Source: Halotia wernerae
GTDB taxonomy: Bacteria > Cyanobacteriota > Cyanobacteriia > Cyanobacteriales > Nostocaceae
Assembly (NCBI GenBank): GCA_034931985.1
Contig: JAYGHB010000006.1
Coordinates: 66,528 to 130,527 of the forward strand
Direction: 5' to 3'
Length of the DNA: 64,000 nt
Part shown: piece by piece, positions 9,785-18,650 of the stretch
Layout of the letters: every line of letters starts with the position of its first letter
How positions within the stretch are numbered: position 1 is the stretch's first letter
Notes under the pieces: generated by a model
The model's input: the letters and a program-made list of their open reading frames with translations, nothing else
Told to the model about the DNA's origin: nothing
Databases searched by the model: none
Translations under genes and position numbers: made by a program

Positions 9785-9810
9785 GCCGTCTTAGCTGGGG
9801 AGGAGACGGC
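9785..9810 (-). terminator. Hairpin with T-run in minus direction
   Basis: GCCGTCT (9785-9791) pairs with AGACGGC (9804-9810). Read on the minus strand the stem is followed by a T-rich stretch. No minus-strand gene lies just to its right, so the role is unclear; on the plus strand it falls just after the SPOR-like gene. Confidence 0.4.
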
Positions 9811-9828
9811 AAAGCCAATAGAGAATGT

Positions 9829-9852
9829 AGAGACGCGATTAATCGCGTCTCT
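9829..9852. repeat. Perfect 24-base palindrome
   Basis: AGAGACGCGATT at 9829-9840 is followed directly by its exact complement AATCGCGTCTCT at 9841-9852. It lies upstream of the PspA-like gene. A degraded relative (GTAGAGACATCGATTTATCG) is at 35751-35770. This looks like a dispersed genome repeat rather than a single operator. Confidence 0.65.
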
Positions 9853-9961
9853 GGATAATGCACATTTCATTTCTGGAGATGTCTATTGTTTGGTAGAGTT
9901 TATCCTTGTTGTGCGGGCTAGCGAGGAGTAATTTTTCTTTAAAAGTGAATGGAGAGCCGAC

Positions 9962-10666
9962 ATGGAAATAATCAAGCGTATCCTGCGGGTGATTCGCGCT
10001 AACCTTAACAGTCTAATAGGTAGTGCGGAAGATCCCGAAAAAATTCTAGAACAAGCTGTGATGGAGATGCAGGAAAATTTGGTGCGATTGCGACAGGGGG
10101 TAGCCCAGGCGATCGCTACCCAAAAACGCACCGAACGTCAAGCCACAGCAGCTGGGTCAACAGCTGAAGAATGGTATCGTCGCGCCCAATTAGCACTGCA
10201 ACAAGGCAACGAACCTCTAGCACGGGAAGCTTTAACTAAACGCCAAGCTTACCAAGGAACTGCCACAGCCCTATCTAACCAAATAGGGCAACAAAATGAT
10301 GTGGTAGCTAGACTTAAAAAGGATATGCGATCGCTAGAGTTAAAAATTTCCGAAGCGAAAACCAAAAAAGATATGTATATTGCTCGCGCCCGTTCTGCCG
10401 AGGCATCTTCTCGACTCCAGGAAATGCTCGACGGAAATTCTGCTACAAGTAGTCTCAGTGCCTTTGAGCGTATGGAAGAGAAGGTTTTCCAGATAGAAGC
10501 TCAATCAGAGGCGATCGCAGCTCTTGGCAGTGACGATTTGCAAAAACAATTTAACTCTCTAGAATCTGCTGGTGATATTGATACTGAACTGGCAGCTATG
10601 AAAGTACAGGTTTTAAATGAAGGCCAAAATCCCCAGCAACAGTTACCCAAAAGTCAAGAATCTTAA
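9962..10666 (+). CDS. pspA: PspA/IM30-family protein (PspA-like paralogue)
   Basis: A 234-residue, almost wholly helical and coiled-coil protein of the ESCRT-III-like PspA/VIPP1 family, which assembles on membranes under stress. The conserved start (IIKRILRVIRANLNSLIGSAEDPEK) and the motif EDPEKILEQAVMEMQENLV are clear. It ends at the PspA length, without the extra C-terminal helix found in VIPP1. It lies 146 bases upstream of a second family member that does have that helix. The two share long identical stretches, so this is a tandem duplication followed by divergence. Confidence 0.88.
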   Translation: MEIIKRILRVIRANLNSLIGSAEDPEKILEQAVMEMQENLVRLRQGVAQAIATQKRTERQATAAGSTAEEWYRRAQLALQQGNEPLAREALTKRQAYQGTATALSNQIGQQNDVVARLKKDMRSLELKISEAKTKKDMYIARARSAEASSRLQEMLDGNSATSSLSAFERMEEKVFQIEAQSEAIAALGSDDLQKQFNSLESAGDIDTELAAMKVQVLNEGQNPQQQLPKSQES

Positions 10667-10812
10667 AGTTTTAGGATATATCTTAACAATTAACTGGTGT
10701 CGGGAGGTATTGAACCCAACCGGAAAGATTACATTGAAATAGGAAGCTATTAAATAGTAAAAAAGCGAACTGTCCAACAAAACGCGTAAACTCCAAAAGG
10801 AAAAACAAAGTT

Positions 10813-11586
10813 ATGGGATTATTTGATCGCATTAAGCGAGTAGTCGGCGCTAACCTCAACGACTTGGTAAATAAAGCTGAAGATCCAGAAAAAATGCTGG
10901 AACAAGCCATCCTGGAAATGCAGGAAGACTTGGTACAGTTGCGTCAGGGAGTTGCCCAGGCGATCGCCTCCCAAAAACGTACAGAAAAACAGTACAATGA
11001 TGCCCAAAATGAAGTTAATAAATGGCAACGCAATGCCCAATTAGCACTGCAAAAAGGTGATGAGAACCTAGCACGACAAGCCCTAGAGCGCAAAAAGACT
11101 TACACTGAAACCAGCACAGCCCTCAAAGCTAGCCTAGATCCGCAAGTTGGTCAGGTTGAGACCCTCAAACGCAGCTTAATTCAGCTAGAAAGCAAAATTT
11201 CTGAGGCTAAAACCAAGAAAGAAATGCTCAAAGCTCGGATTACGACTGCTAAAGCCCAAGAACAACTCCAAGGTATGGTAAGTGGAATGAATAGCAGCAG
11301 TGCTATGGCTGCCTTTGAGAGGATGGAAGAAAAGGTCTTGATGCAAGAAGCGCGTGCCCAATCAATGGGAGAATTAGCAAGTGCAGATTTAGAAACTCAA
11401 TTTGCCCAGTTGGAATCTGGTAGTGATGTTGATGATGAATTGGCAGCCTTGAAGGCACAAATGCTACCACCTGCGGCTGCACCCAATCAACCCCAACTAC
11501 CCCCAGAACAAACCACAACTGCCAAATCTAATGAAGTGGTAGATAGCGAGTTGGAATCCCTACGCAAGCAATTGGATCAAATGTAA
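10813..11586 (+). CDS. vipp1: VIPP1 (IM30) thylakoid membrane biogenesis protein
   Basis: A 257-residue PspA/IM30-family protein. VIPP1 forms rings and rods on thylakoid and plasma membranes, and is needed for thylakoid formation and membrane repair. The N-terminal amphipathic helix (MGLFDRIKRVVGANLNDLV) binds lipid, and the central coiled-coil core is intact. The feature that separates VIPP1 from PspA is visible: a Pro/Gln/Thr linker (about 217-240) and a C-terminal helix (VVDSELESLRKQLDQM). Preceded by a PspA-like paralogue and followed by a clear terminator. An AAAAGG-type site precedes the ATG. Confidence 0.93.
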   Translation: MGLFDRIKRVVGANLNDLVNKAEDPEKMLEQAILEMQEDLVQLRQGVAQAIASQKRTEKQYNDAQNEVNKWQRNAQLALQKGDENLARQALERKKTYTETSTALKASLDPQVGQVETLKRSLIQLESKISEAKTKKEMLKARITTAKAQEQLQGMVSGMNSSSAMAAFERMEEKVLMQEARAQSMGELASADLETQFAQLESGSDVDDELAALKAQMLPPAAAPNQPQLPPEQTTTAKSNEVVDSELESLRKQLDQM

Positions 11587-11613
11587 AATTTGCTAAATAC
11601 TAATCTGCACTAG

Positions 11614-11640
11614 TCCCACGCCTATTGGTTGTGGGATTTT
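11614..11640 (+). terminator. Rho-independent terminator after vipp1
   Basis: TCCCAC pairs with GTGGGA around an inner CC...GG step, and TTTT follows directly. It lies 28 bases after the vipp1 stop. Confidence 0.8.
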
Positions 11641-11860
11641 GCATCAAAAATCATACCATTTCATTGATCTGTAATTTCTTCCCAATGCCCAATGCCCCAT
11701 GCTTCGCTCAATTAAAAATGAAATTGAATCAATTCAATTTTTCATTTTTCATTTTTAATTCCCGATAGGGATGCCCCATGCCCAATTCCCAATACCTCAC
11801 AGATTGAGATAAAGTATTTTGTGTGCCAACTTTGATCGATGCCACCTAATGGAGACTGCA

Positions 11861-12196
11861 ATGAGTAAAGGTGTAATCACCATAACTGATGCTGAGTTTG
11901 AAACCGAAGTGTTGAAAGCCGAGCAGCCTGTATTAGTTTACTTTTGGGCTTCCTGGTGTGGGCCGTGTCAATTGATGTCGCCACTGATGAACTTAGCTGC
12001 TAATACATACAGCGATCGCCTAAAAGTTGTCAAAATAGAAGTAGACCCTAATCCTGTCACTGTCAAGCAATATCAGGTGGAAGGTGTGCCAGCCCTCAGG
12101 TTAATTCAAGGAGAAAAAATATTAGTATCCACTGAGGGAGTAATTGGCAAAGATAAATTACTCAGTCTCTTAGATACGCATTTAAATAGTAATTAG
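11861..12196 (+). CDS. Thioredoxin-fold protein with WCGPC site
   Basis: An 111-residue thioredoxin. The redox motif WCGPC is at residues 32-36 and the cis-Pro loop (GVPALRL) follows further on. It reduces disulphides in the cytoplasm; the actual targets cannot be read from sequence. The frame is open further upstream to a TTG at 11819, but the ATG at 11861 has GGAG six bases before it and gives a standard thioredoxin length. The region before it is filled with short genome repeats. A divergent thioredoxin-like protein with WCGLC is at 60452. Confidence 0.9.
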   Translation: MSKGVITITDAEFETEVLKAEQPVLVYFWASWCGPCQLMSPLMNLAANTYSDRLKVVKIEVDPNPVTVKQYQVEGVPALRLIQGEKILVSTEGVIGKDKLLSLLDTHLNSN

Positions 12197-12285
12197 TCAT
12201 TAGTCAACAGTCTAGAGTCAACAGTGAAGAGTTTTTGACCATTGACTTTTGACTCTTGACTTTTGATCCTTAACTTTTGACTAAC
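12197..12285. repeat. Heptamer-type tandem repeat (STRR)
   Basis: Several degenerate units of AGTCAAC, then TTTTGAC and CTTGACT in the opposite sense, fill the space between the thioredoxin and aminotransferase genes. This is the short tandemly repeated type known from heterocyst-forming cyanobacteria. Confidence 0.65.
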
Positions 12286-13485
12286 ATGGAATTTGCGAAG
12301 CGTTTACAACCCCTACAATCCAACGTATTTGCTGATATGGATAGAGCCAAGGCGGTAGCTTTGGCAGCAGGGCGAGAGTTAATTGATTTATCACTGGGGT
12401 CTTCTGATTTACCAGCCGAAGCGCACGTCATTGAGGCGATCGCCAAATCTTTGCACGATCGCAGTACCCACGGCTACTTGCTATTTAACGGTACTCAAGC
12501 ATTTCGTCAAGCCGCAGCTAACTGGTACGAACAAAAATTTGGGATTAGAGTCGATGCCGAAACTGAGGTGTTACCCCTCATTGGTTCCCAGGAAGGTACA
12601 GCCCATTTGCCCCTAGCGCTGCTCAACCCTGGCGATTTTGCTTTGTTGCTCGATCCAGGCTACCCCTCCCATGCTGGGGGAGTTTACTTAGCTAGTGGGC
12701 AAATTTACTCTATGCCACTTACAGCAGAAAATGGTTTTTTGCCTGTATTTGCTGATATTCCTGGCCCTGTTTTGGCTCAATCACGGATGATGGTGTTGAG
12801 CTATCCTCATAATCCCACTGCGGCGATCGCGCCTTTATCTTTTTTTCAAGAAGCTGTCGCTTTTTGTCAGCAACACAATCTTGTTCTGGTTCACGATTTT
12901 CCCTATGTCGATTTGGTATTTGAAGAAACAGGAGACAGGGAGAAAAATCTTCTTAATTCAAAATCCCTAGTACCTTCTGTTTTACAAGCTGATCCAGAGA
13001 AAAGCGTCTCGATAGAATTTTTCACGCTTTCCAAGTCTTATAATATGGGAGGCTTCCGTATTGGCTATGCGATCGGCAATGCCCAGTTAATTCATGCCTT
13101 ACGCCAAGTCAAAGCTGCTGTTGATTTTAATCAGTATCGGGGAATTTTGAATGGAGCGATCGCTGCTCTAAGTGGTTCCCAAGCAGGAGTGGTAAATGCA
13201 GTATCTACCTTCGCTAAACGCCGTGATGCTTTTATTACTGCTTTACATCACATCGGTTGGCAAGTTCCAACTCCCAAGGCCACAATGTATATTTGGGCTG
13301 AGTTACCCTCACCGTGGAATCAAAATTCTGTAGAATTTTGTACCGAGTTAGTCAAAAAAACCGGCGTTGCAGCTTCCCCTGGTGCTGGCTTTGGCAAATC
13401 TGGAGAAGGATATGTCCGCTTTGCTTTGGTACATGAGCCACCTTTATTAGAAATTGCCGTTGAGAGAATTGCGGAATTTATGTAG
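12286..13485 (+). CDS. PLP-dependent class I/II aminotransferase
   Basis: A 399-residue fold-type I aminotransferase, cytoplasmic. The Schiff-base lysine is Lys250 in FFTLSKSYNMGGFRIGY, with the phosphate-binding Arg258 following. Asp204 in HDFPY should contact the PLP ring nitrogen. The sequence is close to proteins annotated as LL-diaminopimelate or succinyl-DAP aminotransferases, but it is not the long DapL type, so the substrate is uncertain. An extra loop at about residues 215-235 is encoded by DNA that looks like intergenic repeat. The start is taken at the ATG at 12286; an in-frame TTG lies three codons before. Confidence 0.85.
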   Translation: MEFAKRLQPLQSNVFADMDRAKAVALAAGRELIDLSLGSSDLPAEAHVIEAIAKSLHDRSTHGYLLFNGTQAFRQAAANWYEQKFGIRVDAETEVLPLIGSQEGTAHLPLALLNPGDFALLLDPGYPSHAGGVYLASGQIYSMPLTAENGFLPVFADIPGPVLAQSRMMVLSYPHNPTAAIAPLSFFQEAVAFCQQHNLVLVHDFPYVDLVFEETGDREKNLLNSKSLVPSVLQADPEKSVSIEFFTLSKSYNMGGFRIGYAIGNAQLIHALRQVKAAVDFNQYRGILNGAIAALSGSQAGVVNAVSTFAKRRDAFITALHHIGWQVPTPKATMYIWAELPSPWNQNSVEFCTELVKKTGVAASPGAGFGKSGEGYVRFALVHEPPLLEIAVERIAEFM

Positions 13486-13500
13486 TTAACTTATAAAGTC

Positions 13501-13522
13501 TTTATCGTAGATTCACGATAAA
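13501..13522 (+). terminator. Hairpin terminator after the aminotransferase
   Basis: TTTATCGT and ACGATAAA pair around a 6-base loop, 15 bases after the stop codon, and are followed by TTT. Confidence 0.6.
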
Positions 13523-13665
13523 TTTACCAGATGCTACCTGTATTGAATGTAGTTTTCGGTATAAACTACAGATGAAACTAGTATAAATATTAAACATACT
13601 AGTAATCAAGTATCTTTATTGTTTATCTCAGATTTCATCCCTAAAAGTTCAGTAATACAGTGTGC

Positions 13666-14109
13666 ATGGCAAGCAATCTCAAAAAAATAGGCATTTGCGC
13701 TGCGATTTTCGCATTTATTGGTGCGTTAAAGCATCGTCCTCTTTGGGCGTTGACTACTCCCATGACAGAAACTCCTCCTGATATTGGCAGTTACCAAGAT
13801 GCAGATACGCTGAATGCTAGGGAAATTACAGATACGAGTAACTTAGTAAGTAATGAGTTACTCTTGTTGGCTAATCGTAATATTAAGGAAATGATTCCAG
13901 CTAGTGAGTCTACCGTAGTTACAGACAACGCCACTCGCTATTACATCACTAAACAGCCTTCTGGTCAAAAACAAGCCTACAAACTTTCCTATAGAAATAT
14001 TTGGACTCAGCAAAGTAACTTACCCCGCAAACGAAAAGTCCCGGAACCTTCAGTAATAGTAGGGCTAGGAGCTATGGTTGGCTGGCTGGGAACTCAGCGC
14101 CGAAACTAG
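13666..14109 (+). CDS. Small secreted protein with PEP-CTERM sorting signal
   Basis: A 147-residue protein from the ATG at 13666. A Sec signal peptide is seen at about 5-27 (IGICAAIFAFIGA...PLWA). The C-terminus reads KVPEPSVIVGLGAMVGWLGTQ and then RRN: a VPEP motif, a hydrophobic segment and a basic end. That is the tripartite PEP-CTERM signal recognised by exosortase. The middle is polar with no known domain. Export with C-terminal processing is inferred; the exosortase itself is not in this window. A GTG two codons upstream is also possible. Confidence 0.75.
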   Translation: MASNLKKIGICAAIFAFIGALKHRPLWALTTPMTETPPDIGSYQDADTLNAREITDTSNLVSNELLLLANRNIKEMIPASESTVVTDNATRYYITKQPSGQKQAYKLSYRNIWTQQSNLPRKRKVPEPSVIVGLGAMVGWLGTQRRN

Positions 14110-14170
14110 TTTATAGTAGCAATGACTAACTCCGATTACAGTCAGTGCGAATTGTTAATGCTTAGTCTAT

Positions 14171-14261
14171 AGGACTTACGCACGCTCTACCAATTCTTGG
14201 CGTTCTTGGCATCTTGGCGGTTCGATAAATTAAGCTTTTTGTCCATTTTTGCGTAAGTCCT
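14171..14261. mobile_element. MITE with 12-base perfect terminal inverted repeats
   Basis: AGGACTTACGCA (14171-14182) and TGCGTAAGTCCT (14250-14261) are exact complements bounding 91 bases with no coding capacity. GGACTTACGCA ends are common on cyanobacterial insertion sequences, so this is probably a non-autonomous derivative. The remaining 14262-14710 is AT-rich with no feature recognised. Confidence 0.75.
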
Positions 14262-14710
14262 GGTCTAGTTGGCGTTAGTCATACAACACTAAGTTAAGAA
14301 GTCTGATTAAAGCCGTTATTTGAAAACCGAAAAATAGGTAAAGTAACAATTAACTAAATTTTTTTCACAAATTCTTCATATTTTGACTGTGAAATTACGG
14401 TTGTCTTTGTACTGCTAAGCACATGCTGATTTAGATATATTTATTTGGAACAATGTAAAAGCGTAATTCTTAGCATTAGTTAAGAAATTATTAAAATCAA
14501 GGAAAATTATCGCTAACACTCGTGAAGTTTTGCTGAATTTTAAATATTAGGATACTATTATTTATTAAGGTACAGAATTACAAATAAATTTAATTTATTT
14601 AAATTTTGAGTTGCTAATACGAGGGAAATTCCTCTTCGTTGTTAATGTTTATATCAAGCCTCATTTTCTTCCTAAAATTGTTGAATCTTAATCTCAGATG
14701 ATCGATAAAA

Positions 14711-15133
14711 ATGACAGCACATTTACTTAATATAGATCGGCAATTACAGTTGCGTCAACCAAAGCGAGTTCTACTAATTGAAGATAACGATGTTAATAGG
14801 ATGCTGTTGAGCGATTATTTAAGCTATTGTGGTTACAGTGTCCAAAGTTTATCAGATAGCTCTAATTTTTTTGCAACTGTAGAAAAGTTTTGCCCAGAGC
14901 TAATGTTATTAGATTTAAAGTTACCCGATATTGACGGCTATTCGCTACTAGAACAGATTCAGCAAAAACCGGATTTGTCAAACATACCTATTATTGTAGT
15001 TTCAGCCTTTGCTTTTAAAGCCGATCAAGAACGAGCTATGAAACTAGGCGCTCACCGTTATTTTGTTAAACCAGTAAATCTCACATCTCTAATTCTCACA
15101 ATTGAAGATGAATTAGCTTGTCGCTTCATCTAA
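14711..15133 (+). CDS. Single-domain response regulator (CheY-like)
   Basis: A 140-residue receiver domain with no output domain. After a short N-terminal tail, VLLIEDNDVNR supplies the acidic pocket. The phospho-acceptor Asp lies in MLLDLKLPDIDGY. The conserved Thr/Ser position is in IIVVSAF, and Lys is in YFVKPVN. It would pass a phosphoryl group within a two-component or hybrid-kinase pathway, but no histidine kinase is nearby. Convergent with the small gene at 15155. Confidence 0.9.
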   Translation: MTAHLLNIDRQLQLRQPKRVLLIEDNDVNRMLLSDYLSYCGYSVQSLSDSSNFFATVEKFCPELMLLDLKLPDIDGYSLLEQIQQKPDLSNIPIIVVSAFAFKADQERAMKLGAHRYFVKPVNLTSLILTIEDELACRFI

Positions 15134-15154
15134 AATTTTCTTTTAAAAGTGGAT

Positions 15155-15334
15155 TTACTCATCTTTTTGATTGTTAATAAACTCTTCAACACTTTCACTC
15201 ATCTTTTGCACAGAACTGCCGATTTCTGCAATTTTGCGTTGTACTTGTGCTACCATTAAAACTGCTGTTTGTAGTTCGTTGAGTGCTTCAGCCATAGCCT
15301 CACGATAATTAGATTCAAATTCTTGTATATTCAT
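15155..15334 (-). CDS. Small coiled-coil protein, 59 residues
   Basis: Found by hand translation of the minus strand: ATG at 15332-15334, TAA at 15155-15157. It begins MNIQEFESNYREAMAEALNE and ends EEFINNQKDE. The composition is that of a real protein: amphipathic heptads, rich in Glu, Gln, Ala and Val, with no rare-codon look. A TATTAT box lies about 25 bases upstream, but the ribosome site is weak. It is convergent with the response regulator, ending 22 bases from it. Function unknown; a short coiled-coil partner protein is an inference. Confidence 0.55.
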   Translation of the reverse strand: MNIQEFESNYREAMAEALNELQTAVLMVAQVQRKIAEIGSSVQKMSESVEEFINNQKDE

Positions 15335-15801
15335 TAGTTTGCTTTCGACCAGGTATAATAGCGATCATAGCCATATATATAAGCTAATCAAACCGTTAAT
15401 TCGCTTAACCGTTAACGTTCAATTAATCATCCGAAATATTGCCTATTGAGATTCGGCTAACCAAAATTTGTATTGAATTGGTTTAGGGATGTATAGAGCC
15501 AGTTTGAGCAAAATAGCTCGGATGTTAATACACACAAAGTTTAAAAAGCACCACAAATAAAAAATTTGATAAATTTAAGAAATAGATAAAATTTAAATTT
15601 TTCTAAAAAACCCTGAAAAACGTTATCAATACTGCCAAAAATATGTATGTAAGTTAGCAATACATACCAGATAAAGAACTACTATGTTCAAATTTCAGAA
15701 CATCTGTACTTAATCACCTGTTAAATCAACACAAAAAGTTGTTTTTTCTTAAAATAGTAAGTAGGTAACTTTACAAATAAAAATTTACCTAAATTTAAGT
15801 T
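15335..15801. other. AT-rich intergenic region before uvrC
   Basis: About 470 bases, very A/T-rich, presumably carrying the promoters of uvrC and the small minus-strand gene. No repeat or operator was recognised. Confidence 0.5.
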
Positions 15802-17679
15802 GTGACAACATCTGCTCAAATACCACCACTGCTTAAAGATCCACAGCGTCTGGAAAGCCGTCTAGCTGAAATTCCGGCGGAACCGGGAGTTTATTTTATG
15901 CGGGACGGGGGCGATCGCATTATCTATATAGGTAAATCGCGCAAGTTGCGATCGCGTGTTCGTTCCTACTTCCGGGATGGATACAACAAAAGTGAACGCA
16001 TAGCGACAATGGCTAAGCAGGTGAGCGAAATTGAGTTTATCGTTACCGATAGTGAAGCTGAAGCTTTGGCCTTAGAAGCCAACTTAATCAAGCAGCACCA
16101 GCCATATTTCAATGTACTACTCAAAGATGATAAAAAATATCCTTATGTCTGCATTACTTGGTCAGAAGACTACCCTCGGATTTTCATCACCCGTAAACGC
16201 CAATTAGGTAAAGAAAAGGATAAATTTTACGGACCTTATACTGATGCTGGTCTATTGCGAGAAGTCTTGCGAATATCTAAGCGGATTTTTGCACTGCGAC
16301 AACGACCTCAACCACTCTTCAAAGATCGTCCTTGCTTAAATTATGATTTAGGGCGCTGTCCGGGTGTATGTCAGCAGTTGATTTCACCAGAAGAATACCG
16401 TAAAACTGTGCAAAAAGTGGCAATGGTATTCCAAGGACGAACTCAAGAACTAATTGATATTTTGACAGAACAGATGCAAACAGCCGCAGAGGCGTTAAAT
16501 TTTGAGTCAGCAGCGCGGATTCGCGATCAAATCGCTGGGTTAAAGTCACTTACTGCGGATCAAAAAGTATCCTTACCAGATGATACAGTTTCACGGGATG
16601 CTATCGCATTGGCTGCTAGTGAACAATACGCCTGCATTCAATTATTTCAGATTCGGGCTGGACAATTGGTAGGACGGTTAGCATTTGTAGCAGATGCTCA
16701 TGCAGAACCAGGAGCTATTTTACAACGAGTCTTAGAGGAACATTATCAAACTGCTGACTCAGTGGAAATTCCCACAGAGATTTTAGTACAGCATGAATTA
16801 GCAGATGCAGCGATATTAGCTGATGTCTTGACTCAGCGCAAGGGGAAAAAAGTGACGATTTTGGCTCCACAAAGGCAAACCAAGGCAGAATTAATTGAGA
16901 TGGTAGAGCGCAATGCTCAGTATGAATTGCAAAGAATGCAGAAATTGGGCGATCAAAATCATCAAGCCATGCAAGATTTAGTCGCCATTCTCGATTTACC
17001 AGACTTACCCCACCGCATTGAAGGTTATGATATTTCTCACATTCAAGGCTCAAATGCTGTAGCTTCCCAAGTTGTGTTTATTGATGGATTACCCGCAAAG
17101 CAACACTATCGTCACTACAAAATCAAAAATCCTACAGTCACAGCAGGACATTCAGACGATTTTGCTAGTTTGGCTGAAGTTATTCAGCGGCGGTTCCGCA
17201 AGTATGGCGAAGATCCACAGTTACAACGAGTAGGTAATCCTGATTGGCCTGATTTAATTATGATTGATGGTGGTAAAGGTCAACTGTCATCTGTTGTTGC
17301 CGTTTTGCAAGAGCATAATTTATTAGAAGACTTGCGAGTTGTCAGTTTGGCAAAGCAGCGAGAAGAGATTTTTTTACCGGGAGAATCTCAACCCTTAGAA
17401 ACAAATGCAGAACAACCAGGGGTACAGTTGTTGCGACGGTTGCGAGATGAAGCCCATCGCTTTGCTGTGAGTTTCCATCGTCAGCAACGTAGTGATAAAT
17501 TGAAGCGATCGCGTTTAGATGAAATTCCTGGGTTGGGACATCATCGCCAAAAGCAGCTTTTAGGGTATTTTCGCTCAGTTGACTATATTCGTCAAGCTAC
17601 ACCTGCACAACTAGCTGAGGTTTCAGGAATTGGGCCGTGTTTGGCGCAAGAAATTTACGATTACTTTCATCCTTCTTGA
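15802..17679 (+). CDS. uvrC: Excinuclease ABC subunit C
   Basis: A 625-residue nuclease of nucleotide excision repair that makes the 3' and 5' incisions around UvrB-bound damage. Domains in order: GIY-YIG (about 25-105, with PGVYFM and IIYIGKS), a Cys-rich segment (CLNYDLGRCPGVC), a UVR/UvrB-binding helix pair (about 225-245, FESAARIRDQI), an RNase H-like UvrC homology domain (with GYDISHIQG and MIDGGKGQL), and a C-terminal helix-hairpin-helix pair. Length fits the family. The start codon is GTG. It appears monocistronic. Confidence 0.97.
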   Translation: MTTSAQIPPLLKDPQRLESRLAEIPAEPGVYFMRDGGDRIIYIGKSRKLRSRVRSYFRDGYNKSERIATMAKQVSEIEFIVTDSEAEALALEANLIKQHQPYFNVLLKDDKKYPYVCITWSEDYPRIFITRKRQLGKEKDKFYGPYTDAGLLREVLRISKRIFALRQRPQPLFKDRPCLNYDLGRCPGVCQQLISPEEYRKTVQKVAMVFQGRTQELIDILTEQMQTAAEALNFESAARIRDQIAGLKSLTADQKVSLPDDTVSRDAIALAASEQYACIQLFQIRAGQLVGRLAFVADAHAEPGAILQRVLEEHYQTADSVEIPTEILVQHELADAAILADVLTQRKGKKVTILAPQRQTKAELIEMVERNAQYELQRMQKLGDQNHQAMQDLVAILDLPDLPHRIEGYDISHIQGSNAVASQVVFIDGLPAKQHYRHYKIKNPTVTAGHSDDFASLAEVIQRRFRKYGEDPQLQRVGNPDWPDLIMIDGGKGQLSSVVAVLQEHNLLEDLRVVSLAKQREEIFLPGESQPLETNAEQPGVQLLRRLRDEAHRFAVSFHRQQRSDKLKRSRLDEIPGLGHHRQKQLLGYFRSVDYIRQATPAQLAEVSGIGPCLAQEIYDYFHPS

Positions 17680-17802
17680 AAAGTGTGAATTTTATCTCCA
17701 CTTTATTCATCAATCATTAATTTACTGTGTAAATTTTGCTTTGATAGCGATCGCCTCTGTTTCTATGAAATATGTTTGTTATTTGCTATCTAAACTTGTG
17801 GC

Positions 17803-18297
17803 TTAGTAAAGACGAAACCGAGCTACACCTATGGGAATTTCTGCATCAATACCAACCTCTTTAGCCGAGAATTTGTAGGCAGAACCATTACCAATATTTC
17901 GTCTTTTTATTTTTTTTAGGTCAATATCAAACTTAGTTTTAGGAGCAATCGGCTCGGTAAAAGTTAGTAGTATTGTTTGACCATTGACAGATACATTAGT
18001 ATTAATTTTATGTTCATTTTTATCCAAAACATCAATATTCCTAACGTCATTACTCACAGTTATATCGTCTGGAACTTTGATAAGTAGTTGGGTAACAGCT
18101 TTGCTATTTTGGGGAACGTGCAACCGGAAAATATGTCTAAAAGTTCCCCCAATTCCCCAACGTGTGGGAGGTAATTGTGTATTTCCATCAATATGAATAA
18201 CCCTGCTATCATCTGTTCTAGCACTTGCATAATTAGGAGCAATAACAGATGTGGTAGCCAGAGTAAATGCAATAGTGTAAATCAGTAGTTTATTCAT
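17803..18297 (-). CDS. DUF2808-family secreted protein
   Basis: A 164-residue protein from the ATG at 18297, which has GGAAG just before it; the frame extends nine codons further to 18324. A Sec signal peptide lies at 1-25 (MNKLLIYTIAFTLATTSVIA). The mature part (HIDGNTQLPPTRWG, then FRLHVPQNSKAV, ending IPIGVARFRLY) matches the DUF2808 proteins common in cyanobacterial periplasms. Their function is not known. Convergent with uvrC. Confidence 0.8.
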   Translation of the reverse strand: MNKLLIYTIAFTLATTSVIAPNYASARTDDSRVIHIDGNTQLPPTRWGIGGTFRHIFRLHVPQNSKAVTQLLIKVPDDITVSNDVRNIDVLDKNEHKINTNVSVNGQTILLTFTEPIAPKTKFDIDLKKIKRRNIGNGSAYKFSAKEVGIDAEIPIGVARFRLY

Positions 18298-18594
18298 ATT
18301 TACTTCCAAAATAATTAAATACATCAGTTAAATTGCAGCTTCATACCTTACAAGTGAATTTGCTCTTGATCAATACATCCTAACTTGGTAAAGCCATATT
18401 TAACTACCTCCTTGATACAGTCATTAATTAGGAGAATTAGGCAGTTATTTTGCTCTTATCGGTTTCAAATTATCGGTGATATTTTTTGTTTGCTAAAAAA
18501 GTTGCTACCTCTACCTACTAGCATTACAAGTCATAATGAAATCAAGATGAAATTTCAGCAATTATTTAGAAACAGATGCCAAGTTTGCCGACGC

Positions 18595-18650
18595 AATTGA
18601 GAATTCAGAATTCTCGATGTTCAAGAAAGCTAGTTTCTCAGTTCTCAATT
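18595..18650. promoter_or_regulatory. Nested palindromes upstream of the RND efflux genes
   Basis: GAGAATTC and GAATTCTC (18599-18606 and 18608-18615) form an 8-1-8 palindrome. An outer pair, AATTGAGAA (18595-18603) and TTCTCAATT (18642-18650), flanks it. It lies about 140 bases before the adaptor start. Such symmetry suits a metal-responsive repressor site or a leader hairpin; no regulator is encoded next to it. The rest of 18298-18787 shows nothing else. Confidence 0.4.
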
